Below are positions 1 to 5,377 of a DNA stretch of 8,744 nucleotides, one piece after another. The translations under genes were made by a program, and so were the position numbers. The notes below the pieces were generated by a model, which did no database searches, had not been told where the DNA came from, and was given only the letters and a program-made list of their open reading frames with translations. The DNA comes from Candidatus Sulfotelmatobacter sp. GTDB taxonomy: Bacteria > Acidobacteriota > Terriglobia > Terriglobales > Acidobacteriaceae. The DNA lies in contig JASHRE010000486.1 of assembly GCA_030037515.1 (NCBI GenBank), forward strand, positions 1 to 8,744, given 5' to 3'. Positions within the stretch are counted from its first letter, which is position 1. Every line of letters begins with the position of its first letter.

Positions 1-670
1 GTTCTCGGTTTGCGTCGCGGTCGTAGGTCCCGCCCATTGGGTTGGGCGTTTGCTTGTTTATTCCAGCCAACTCGAGCGCCTTGCTGTTGTAGTAAGACGT
101 GTGGCCGCCGCGATGATGGACGGACACCGGGTGCTCGGTCGAAACCTGGTCGAGGTCGTGAACGTTGAGCTGGCGGTTATCCTTTACCTTCGTGTCATCA
201 AAAAAATATCCCTCGACCCAAAATCCCGCCGGAGTTTTCTGGGCTTTTGCGCGCAATTTTTCCACGATGCTGGCGATTGTGACAAACTCAACTTCATAAG
301 GATTTCCGACAAGAACTTCGTAGAGCAGGATGTCGCCGCCTGCGTGATTGTGACAATCGATGAATCCGGGGACGATCGTCATCTGTTTGGCGTCGAATGT
401 CTGTGTCCTCTTGCCGACGAATGCCTTCGCTTCCGCCGAACCGCCGACAAATACAAATCGTCCGTTTTTGATGGCCAAAGCCTCAGCCGTGGGCCATCGC
501 GAATCGACAGTGTAGACCTTCGCATTGAGGACCACGCGATCGGCGTGGCGGGGATCAGCATCGGTGCCCTGGGTTTCGCCAGATACAGCTGCACCCAGCA
601 GACTGCCGCCGGCCAGACTCGCGAGGCCCACTCCAGAGAGGCCAAGAAACTCCCTACGATTCTTCGTCAT
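1..670 (-). CDS. Tat-exported YtcJ-like amidohydrolase, N-terminal part (gene runs off left edge)
   Basis: Reading the minus strand from an ATG at 670-668 gives 223 open codons to the window edge with no stop. The start MTKNRREFLGLSGVGLASLA is a twin-arginine signal (RR at residues 5-6, glycine/alanine-rich hydrophobic stretch to about 30), so the enzyme should act outside the cytoplasm. Residues 43-100 form the small beta domain typical of amidohydrolases (ADRVVLNAKVYTVD, then AEALAIKNGRFVFVG). The metal-binding HxH follows in IVPGFIDCHNH (H107 and H109). Later HHRGGHTSYYNSKALELAGI (185-204) and NPMGGTYDRD (210-219) match the Amidohydro_3/YtcJ subgroup, whose members are usually about 550-600 residues; roughly 40% is seen here. 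The family hydrolyses C-N bonds of diverse amides; the substrate cannot be told. It lies 35 nt downstream of an oxidoreductase on the same strand, so an operon is likely. The Shine-Dalgarno is weak (GAG, followed by an A tract). Confidence 0.9.
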   Translation of the reverse strand, partial: MTKNRREFLGLSGVGLASLAGGSLLGAAVSGETQGTDADPRHADRVVLNAKVYTVDSRWPTAEALAIKNGRFVFVGGSAEAKAFVGKRTQTFDAKQMTIVPGFIDCHNHAGGDILLYEVLVGNPYEVEFVTIASIVEKLRAKAQKTPAGFWVEGYFFDDTKVKDNRQLNVHDLDQVSTEHPVSVHHRGGHTSYYNSKALELAGINKQTPNPMGGTYDRDANRE

Positions 671-681
671 TTTTTTTTCTC
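671..681 (-). promoter_or_regulatory. Weak ribosome binding site with A-tract before the amidohydrolase start
   Basis: On the minus strand the start ATG is preceded by GAG and then eight A residues, making nine A in a row with the A of the ATG. GAG is 8 nt from the ATG and is the only Shine-Dalgarno-like element. An A-rich stretch can help ribosomal protein S1 load mRNA, and a nine-base homopolymer is a potential slippage site, but its position outside the reading frame means a length change would alter spacing rather than frame. Confidence 0.4.
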
Positions 682-705
682 GATCACGGCCGGAGCGCAA
701 ATCGA

Positions 706-2652
706 CTACGCGCCGGAACTCGCCGTCTCATGCTTTCCGCCGACCGCGATTTCGCGCACGGCACGATAACCTTGGTCAATGGCGATATTGGTATAAGCGT
801 GACCGTCGGCATCGGAGTTCGCAACGTGAATACGCCCGAAGGGCTGACGTCCCACCACGCACGGCCGCTCGGAGGCCGGACGGTCGAGCGGTTCAAACAG
901 TGGATTGTATTCATAGGCATAACCGTGAGGCCATCGGTTCACGGTGATCGCCTGGATGTCGCGAGCAGAATCGAATCCACCTTCGGCCAGCATGCGTCCG
1001 AGTTCATCGCGAATATTGCGCTCGAAGGTGTCGAAGGGCGTGGTGAACAAATCCCAGCGGCCGGCTTTGTATTGTTCTTTGCAGGGCAGGCCGGGCTTGC
1101 AAGGTGTACGCATCAGGTGCAACAGACACGACTCGTCGGGCTGGCTGGCGAAATGGTACTCGCCAATCGATACCGGAAAATCGAGCGAAACCGAACTGAA
1201 GTAGCCGCCGGGAGCGTAAATGCTGTTCGAGCCGAGCTTTTGCAACGCTCGCCAATTCGCGATCTGTACGTTCGTATAGACCAGAGGAATCTTCACTGCG
1301 TAGGCGAGCGCTTGCTTCTGCTGGTCCGACATTTCGGGACAAAGATACGGAATCATCATGTTGTAACAGGCGAGCACGCAATGGGCGGCCGTGACCTTGC
1401 GCGCCTTTCCGCCGCGAACATAGGTGATCTCGACTTCCTTCGCGCTTTGCGGATCACCAAGATGCTTGGCTCGAATCACTGTGCTATTCAGACGAATCCG
1501 GACGGTCGAATCGGGATTAACGAGGCGCGCATAGTTCATGCGCGCTGTGACAATGTCTTCCATGGTGCTGCCCGGCGCTGAGCCCGGGACTAGCGAGCGC
1601 ACCAGCAGACGCGCGACTGACGCATTGCCGTCGGGGAAGTGGAAGATATAAGGTTCTGCCTGTTCCGGGCTGTCTTCGCTGCTTTGCAAATGGATTCCTT
1701 TGAATCCCGGGTAATCCATCTGCAGACAGTCCCACGCCGACACCGCATCGATACCCACCCCATACAGTCCATGCGGCGCGGATTGGAAGATCTTGATGAC
1801 GTCAGGGTGAACTTTCACGTACTCGAGCAGATAATCCTGGTAGCTGGTCTTGATCAGCTTGCGGCGCTTTTCCTCGGGGCTGAGGCCAGCCAGATAATCG
1901 ACCGTGGTGGTCTGTAATCGGGACAGATCCGGGCGGGCGGGCTCAGCGATCGGTATCTCGGCTAACGTCTCCTGCGAATACTGCAGTCCCAAATAGTGCG
2001 TGCCGAAGCCGGGCAAAAGGCGGTCGACGCCGAACGTTTCTTTGTCGAAGAAGGTCGCCCGCTTGAGACCCATGCTCTGATAAAACTTTTGGTCAAAGTA
2101 CTGGTGAAAGCGGTCAACCTCAATTCCGAGTTCCTGCAGGAGAGCGAAAGCCACCTTGCTGTAATGATGAGGCGCCTCCAGTGACTGCGTGCCTCCGTAG
2201 CCCAGCAAAAGGCGATCGCCGGCCTTGAATTCGTTTCGTTTGGCATGCCCGCCGAAGTCGTCGTGATTATCGAGAATCAGAATTTTGGAATTGGCTCCGC
2301 CGAATTTGCGGAAGAAGTAGGCCGCGGCAAGCCCGCTGATGCCGCCGCCCACGACCACGAGGTCATAAGATTGTTTTTCATCGATAGCATCGGGCCAGGT
2401 CTGGCCATCCCGCAACCCGTGCGCTACTTCCCACGATCCATCGTGGCTGCCCCGTAGTCCGGTTTTCGCCGGAGGGTAGTAGCTGGGATTCTTTTCCGGA
2501 TCAAAAGTGGGTTCTGCGACTCCGAAAGCCTGGAACCACGTGGAATTCGTCGGCTTTAGCGAAGCGCCCACTGTGACGGCGCAGCCATTCAGAAAATCGC
2601 GCCGCGTGATATTGCGATCCATGCCCAACGCCCGATCCCGCTTTTCGCTCAA
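706..2652 (-). CDS. Tat-exported FAD-dependent oxidoreductase, spermidine dehydrogenase-like (paralogue 1)
   Basis: A complete 648-residue flavoprotein. The N-terminus has LGMDRNITRRDFLNG (twin arginines at 17-18), the hallmark start of the exported spermidine dehydrogenase-like (SpdH-type) flavoprotein family. Then come YPPAKTGLRGSHDGSWEVAH (59-78), a dinucleotide-binding Rossmann loop DLVVVGGGISGLAAAYF (97-113), the second strand ILILDN (124-129) and DDFGGHAKRNEF (131-142). Further conserved blocks are HFPDGNASVARLLVRSL (338-354), RTPCKPGLP (515-523), NRWPHGYAYEYNP (572-584) and ANSDADGHAYTN (611-622). The family oxidises substrates with FAD; polyamine oxidation is known for SpdH, but the substrate here is unproven. 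The start codon is TTG at 2652-2650, chosen because a GGAGG lies 6 nt upstream and because the family N-terminus begins there; the in-frame internal ATG (codon 11) would cut into the conserved start. The hydrophobic part of the Tat signal is less hydrophobic than in the two paralogues (contains K, N, S, T). The C-terminus carries an extra tail of about 15 residues. Paired with the downstream amidohydrolase. Confidence 0.88.
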   Translation of the reverse strand: MSEKRDRALGMDRNITRRDFLNGCAVTVGASLKPTNSTWFQAFGVAEPTFDPEKNPSYYPPAKTGLRGSHDGSWEVAHGLRDGQTWPDAIDEKQSYDLVVVGGGISGLAAAYFFRKFGGANSKILILDNHDDFGGHAKRNEFKAGDRLLLGYGGTQSLEAPHHYSKVAFALLQELGIEVDRFHQYFDQKFYQSMGLKRATFFDKETFGVDRLLPGFGTHYLGLQYSQETLAEIPIAEPARPDLSRLQTTTVDYLAGLSPEEKRRKLIKTSYQDYLLEYVKVHPDVIKIFQSAPHGLYGVGIDAVSAWDCLQMDYPGFKGIHLQSSEDSPEQAEPYIFHFPDGNASVARLLVRSLVPGSAPGSTMEDIVTARMNYARLVNPDSTVRIRLNSTVIRAKHLGDPQSAKEVEITYVRGGKARKVTAAHCVLACYNMMIPYLCPEMSDQQKQALAYAVKIPLVYTNVQIANWRALQKLGSNSIYAPGGYFSSVSLDFPVSIGEYHFASQPDESCLLHLMRTPCKPGLPCKEQYKAGRWDLFTTPFDTFERNIRDELGRMLAEGGFDSARDIQAITVNRWPHGYAYEYNPLFEPLDRPASERPCVVGRQPFGRIHVANSDADGHAYTNIAIDQGYRAVREIAVGGKHETASSGA

Positions 2653-2658
2653 TTCGAC

Positions 2659-2663
2659 CCTCC
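2659..2663 (-). promoter_or_regulatory. Shine-Dalgarno deciding a TTG start
   Basis: On the minus strand GGAGG (within GGGAGGG) ends 6 nt before the TTG at 2652-2650. This near-ideal spacing is the main argument for the TTG start of the oxidoreductase over the downstream in-frame ATG. Confidence 0.7.
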
Positions 2664-2701
2664 CGGATGAGAAGGAGACTCCTGCACGTTCTCCAGCCGA
2701 T

Positions 2702-2971
2702 TCAGAAACTTACTTTCAACGCAAGCTGCAGGATCCTGCCGAATGTTCCTGACGTTACCGACGTAGCTTCAGGCGGCCGGAATTCTGCGTGATTGAAGAT
2801 GTCAAAAGCCTCCGCGCGGAAAAGTAGCTTCGCCCCTTCTCCGATGAGGTCGGTGGATTTTTCCAACGCCACATCCCGATTGGAATGGCGTGCTCCGTGA
2901 AATGAATCGCGATCATGGGTTCCATAGAACCCCGTCGGGAAGGAGAAATCCCGGTGGCGCTCCCGGAAACT
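2702..2971 (-). pseudogene. C-terminal remnant of a TonB-dependent receptor (Oar/carboxypeptidase-regulatory type)
   Basis: The minus-strand frame ending at the TGA 2704-2702 is open for 89 codons back to a TGA at 2974-2972, with no start codon at its head. It reads FPTGFYGTHDRDSFHGARHS, then NRDVALEKSTDLIGEGAKLL, then FRAEAFDIFNHAEFRPPEAT, and ends FGRILQLALKVSF. This matches the last strands of large outer-membrane TonB-dependent receptors of Acidobacteriota, which typically read ...P..G.YGN.GRN..RGPG..N.D.SL.K.F...FRAE.FN.FNH..F...FGRI...Q.ALK..F with a terminal phenylalanine. Such receptors are about 1000 residues; everything upstream is missing, so this is a decayed fragment and not a functional gene. 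Its stop is 49 nt upstream of the oxidoreductase start on the same strand, which suggests that the receptor was once the first gene of that operon. The family call is firm by motif; the deletion history is inference. Confidence 0.8.
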
Positions 2972-3011
2972 TCACGGACTGTCTGCCCGGAACAATGCTG
3001 CAGGTGCAGCC

Positions 3012-3143
3012 ATGAGTGTCAATCCCAGAACTCGTGCATTCGTGGCCAAGACCAAACGTCAGAGCGAGCCCAGGCGTCGCTTTCCCTTCGAGCTGGGCAA
3101 AAAAGCGCACACTGCTCGCGACCAAAGGCTGCGCGCGTCATAA
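3012..3143 (+). CDS. Possible 43-residue basic small protein (doubtful)
   Basis: An ATG at 3012 opens a 43-codon frame ending in TAA. The product starts MSVNPRTRAFVAKTKRQSEP and continues RRRFPFELGKKAHTARDQ; it is strongly basic, with no membrane segment or recognisable domain. An AGGTG lies 5 nt before the ATG (within CAGGTGCAGCC). I do not recognise it. It sits in an intergenic stretch that otherwise holds receptor debris on the opposite strand, so a chance frame is at least as likely as a real gene. Confidence 0.2.
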   Translation: MSVNPRTRAFVAKTKRQSEPRRRFPFELGKKAHTARDQRLRAS

Positions 3144-3191
3144 AGGCCACCCCGGCTCCTTACGCCGCTTCAGTCCGAATGTTCGTATGGA

Positions 3192-3232
3192 GCTTCCCCA
3201 ACCTTACGAGAATTCTGGAAGGTTAGGGAAGC
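3192..3232. repeat. Long dyad, left operator candidate (14-bp arms, 13-nt spacer)
   Basis: Arms GCTTCCCCAACCTT (3192-3205) and AAGGTTAGGGAAGC (3219-3232) are complementary at 13 of 14 positions around a 13-nt spacer. The core AACCTT-N13-AAGGTT recurs with the same 13-nt spacing at 3351-3374. On the minus strand it starts 17 nt after a TTGACA box, so it would overlap the -10 element and transcription start. This placement is typical of a repressor operator. A stem-loop in RNA is also possible, but the repetition of the core next to a second TTGACA favours a protein-binding site. Confidence 0.65.
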
Positions 3233-3248
3233 CGACGTTCACTGTCAA
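3220..3248 (-). promoter_or_regulatory. Candidate minus-strand promoter (left half of the mirrored pair)
   Basis: On the minus strand TTGACA (3248-3243) is a perfect sigma-70 -35 hexamer, followed after 17 nt by TAACCT (3225-3220), a poor -10 that coincides with the first arm of the dyad. It points toward the receptor remnant and the oxidoreductase/amidohydrolase pair, and would give a leader of about 560 nt to the oxidoreductase start. It was probably the promoter of the lost receptor. Confidence 0.45.
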
Positions 3249-3332
3249 GCAGAAAATTCCTTTCGTCGCGAATGTTTTTTGATTAGCTCTGAGGTGGAGA
3301 TCCCGCAGGTTCGGCTTGATTTTGCTTGACAG
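3242..3332. repeat. Inverted repeat carrying two divergent -35 boxes
   Basis: CTGTCAAGCA (3242-3251) and TGCTTGACAG (3323-3332) are perfect inverted copies 71 nt apart. Each contains TTGACA facing outward. Together with the downstream TAACCTT-N13-AAGGT dyads they make two near mirror-image promoter units pointing away from each other. The 71 nt between them has no gene; it contains only AT-richer sequence and a short TTCG-TCG-CGAA symmetry. Confidence 0.6.
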
Positions 3333-3355
3333 GCTTGCCGACATTTTCCTAACCT
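3326..3355 (+). promoter_or_regulatory. Candidate plus-strand promoter of the oxidoreductase pair (right half of the mirrored pair)
   Basis: TTGACA at 3326-3331 is followed after 18 nt by TAACCT (3350-3355). A better -10 by sequence, TATAGT (3364-3369), lies too far from this -35. Either start site would give a leader of about 90-110 nt before the ATG at 3464. The leader contains a small hairpin (TGCAC 3400-3404 with GTGCA 3411-3415). Confidence 0.5.
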
Positions 3356-3374
3356 TGCGGACTTATAGTAAGGT
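3351..3374. promoter_or_regulatory. Right operator candidate, AACCTT-N13-AAGGT dyad
   Basis: AACCTT (3351-3356) and AAGGT (3370-3374) are separated by exactly 13 nt, the same geometry as the left dyad, and sit 18-19 nt downstream of the plus-strand TTGACA. The spacer sequence itself differs from the left copy, apart from a GTAAGGT or CGTAAGGT-like right edge when both are read outward. Conservation of the arms with a variable spacer is what a dimeric DNA-binding regulator would leave. The spacing and lack of a central CG argue against the LacI-type protein encoded at the right end. Confidence 0.55.
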
Positions 3375-3463
3375 AATAACTTCGATAGAATTGCAACGCT
3401 GCACCGCGGCGTGCACCTGAGAACAAAAGCAATCTGGACTCCTGAAGGCTCCGGCTTTAAGCC

Positions 3464-5374
3464 ATGACCGAGGTAAATCGCGACCGGCTGTTGGGGATGA
3501 ATCGTCGCATCACCCGCCGAGACTTCCTCAACGGCGTCGCCCTCAGCATCGGGGCGCTGGGCGTCGCCGGTTTGCCTGCGTTTGCCCCGGCTCAGAGCGA
3601 CGCCAGGAACGGCAGCGACCCTGATGCGACCTACCCGCCGGCGTTGACCGGAATGAGAGGGCTCGCGCCGGGATCGTATGATGTCGCTCACGCATTGCGT
3701 GACGGTACCTTCTGGGAAAACGCGGGCAATCCAACCGATACGCACGAGGCCTACGATCTGGTCGTCGTCGGAGGTGGCATCAGCGGGCTGGCCGCGGCCT
3801 ACTTTTATCGCAAGCAGGCGGGCAACGCCACGCGCATTCTGATCCTCGACAACAATGACGATTTCGGTGGTCATGCCCGGCGCAACGAATTCCGCGTCGC
3901 AGGACGGCTGCTGCTAAGCAATGGCGGGACGCAATCGATCGAGAGTCCTTCGCAATACAGCGAAGTGGCCAAGGCCGCGCTCACTGACTTGGGCGTACAC
4001 ACGAAGGTCTTTTACAAGGCCTACGATGAGAAGTTGTACTCGCACCTCGGCACTGCCTGCTTCTTCGACAAAGAGACCTTCCAAGAGGATCGCCTGGTGG
4101 CGGGCATGGGCTCAACCGCGTGGCCCGAGTTTCTCAACAAGAGTCCTCTTCCCCAGAAGGTTCAGCAGGAGATCGCCCGACTTTACGACGAGAAGAAAGA
4201 TTATCTCGCCGGGCTGACAAGGGAACAGAAGCAGATGCGTTTGGCAAAGATCAGCTATGCGGGATTCTTGACCGAAATCTGCAAGGCCGATCCCGCCGTT
4301 TTACCCTTTTTTCAATCCTACACAAATGATCTCTTCGCGGTCGGAATTGACGCGGTTTCCGCTCTCGCCTGTTATAGGAATCCGGACGATTACGGCGGGT
4401 ATCAGTACGCAGGCTTCGAAGGTTTGGATCTCGGCGGAGATGAAGAAAACGAAGAGCCCTACATTTTTCACTTTCCGGATGGCAACGCTTCCATTGCGCG
4501 CTTGCTGGTGCGCAGTCTTATTCCCGAAGCAATTCCCGGTCACACCATGGAGGATGTTGTCACCGCGCAAGCCAACTACGGCGAGCTCGATCGGCCGTCG
4601 TCTTTTGTCCGAATTCGGTTGAACTCAACCGCCGTTCGCGCCCGGCACTCCGGAGCCCCCGATTCGTCGCGGCAGGTGGAAGTTTCCTACGTGCAAGCGG
4701 GGAAACTCAAAAAGGTGACAGGGAAGTGCTGTGTACTCGCTTGTTACAACAGCATGGTTCCGTACCTTTGTCCAGAACTGCCGGAGAAGCAGAAAGAGGC
4801 TTTGCATTATTGCGTCAAAGAGCCTTTGATTTACACCCATGTCGCCATTCGCAATTGGACCGCGTTCCACAAGCTGGGGATACGGCAGATTGTTTCGCCG
4901 GGAAGTTATCACTCCTTCACCATGCTCGATTTTCCCGTCAGTCTGGGTGCGTACCAGTTTCCCAGCAAACCGGAAGAACCGATGGTGCTGTTCATGCTGC
5001 GAACCCCTTGCAAGCCCGGCCTGCCGCGCCGCGATCAGTACCGGATGGGCCGCTACGAACTGATCAGTACTCCATTTTCTGAATTTGAACGGAATATTCG
5101 CGAGCAATTGAATCGTATGCTCGCGCCGGCGGGCTTCGATTCTGCCCGCGACATCGCCGCCATTACAGTGAACCGCTGGGCGCATGGCTATGCTTACGAA
5201 TACGATTCTCTATTTGATCCCCACTGGGCGCCCGAGCAGCGCCCGTGCGTGATCGGCCGCAAACAATTCGGACGCATTTCCATCGCGAATGCCGATGCCG
5301 GCGCCAGCGCCTATACGAATGTCGCGATGGATCAGGCCTATCGGGCCGTTCAGGAACAACTGCAAGGTGCATGA
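3464..5374 (+). CDS. Tat-exported FAD-dependent oxidoreductase, spermidine dehydrogenase-like (paralogue 2)
   Basis: A complete 636-residue protein, the first gene after the divergent promoter. RDRLLGMNRRITRRDFLNG opens a clear Tat signal (RR at 18-19, hydrophobic GVALSIGALGVAGLPAFAPA to about 43). YPPALTGMRGLAPGSYDVAH (57-76) precedes the FAD Rossmann loop DLVVVGGGISGLAAAYF (98-114) and ILILDN (125-130) with DDFGGHARRNEF. C-terminal blocks are HFPDGNASIARLLVRSLIP, RTPCKPGLP, NRWAHGYAYEY and IANADAGASAYTN. Cysteines in LACYN, YLCPE, RTPC and RPC are shared with both paralogues. The enzyme should work in the periplasm after folding with FAD in the cytoplasm; polyamine or amine oxidation is a family-based guess. 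The start ATG at 3464 has only a poor Shine-Dalgarno (AAGG about 15 nt upstream), but the family N-terminus requires it rather than the internal ATG of GMNRR. The stop lies 3 nt before the next gene. Confidence 0.9.
   Translation: MTEVNRDRLLGMNRRITRRDFLNGVALSIGALGVAGLPAFAPAQSDARNGSDPDATYPPALTGMRGLAPGSYDVAHALRDGTFWENAGNPTDTHEAYDLVVVGGGISGLAAAYFYRKQAGNATRILILDNNDDFGGHARRNEFRVAGRLLLSNGGTQSIESPSQYSEVAKAALTDLGVHTKVFYKAYDEKLYSHLGTACFFDKETFQEDRLVAGMGSTAWPEFLNKSPLPQKVQQEIARLYDEKKDYLAGLTREQKQMRLAKISYAGFLTEICKADPAVLPFFQSYTNDLFAVGIDAVSALACYRNPDDYGGYQYAGFEGLDLGGDEENEEPYIFHFPDGNASIARLLVRSLIPEAIPGHTMEDVVTAQANYGELDRPSSFVRIRLNSTAVRARHSGAPDSSRQVEVSYVQAGKLKKVTGKCCVLACYNSMVPYLCPELPEKQKEALHYCVKEPLIYTHVAIRNWTAFHKLGIRQIVSPGSYHSFTMLDFPVSLGAYQFPSKPEEPMVLFMLRTPCKPGLPRRDQYRMGRYELISTPFSEFERNIREQLNRMLAPAGFDSARDIAAITVNRWAHGYAYEYDSLFDPHWAPEQRPCVIGRKQFGRISIANADAGASAYTNVAMDQAYRAVQEQLQGA
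5364..5369 (+). promoter_or_regulatory. Shine-Dalgarno for paralogue 3, inside the end of paralogue 2
   Basis: AAGGTG ends 8 nt before the ATG at 5378 and lies within the last codons of the upstream gene, whose TGA is 5372-5374. A ribosome finishing the first gene would be placed on the second, so translational coupling is likely. Confidence 0.55.
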
Positions 5375-5377
5375 GAC

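Noticed and set aside
50..769. Plus-strand frame of 239 codons at the left end
   Set aside because: It lies opposite the amidohydrolase, whose HxH motif and Tat signal are unmistakable on the minus strand.
730..1581. Long plus-strand frame (283 codons) opposite paralogue 1
   Set aside because: Antisense shadow of a clearly conserved flavoprotein; its translation shows no domain and similar shadows occur opposite the other paralogues (4625-5185, 6413-7165).
2903..2917. ATGA-ATCGCGAT-CAT palindrome as a second LacI operator
   Set aside because: It has an insertion that breaks the symmetry, no resemblance to the palindrome at the LacI gene, and falls inside the receptor remnant.
2913..3125. 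Minus-strand 70-codon frame in the intergenic region
   Set aside because: No recognisable motif and it overlaps the receptor remnant in another frame; it may hold frameshifted receptor debris but this cannot be shown.
3197..3224. MerR-type operator within an over-long promoter spacer
   Set aside because: The dyad lies downstream of the -35 at the -10/start region rather than between -35 and -10, and no 19-20 nt spacer promoter with a good -10 fits.
3192..3232. Left dyad as a rho-independent terminator
   Set aside because: No T run follows on either strand, and its core is repeated next to a second promoter box, which favours an operator.
3400..3415. TGCAC/GTGCA hairpin in the leader as a riboswitch
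   Set aside because: A five-pair hairpin alone is not enough; no known riboswitch core was seen in the leader.
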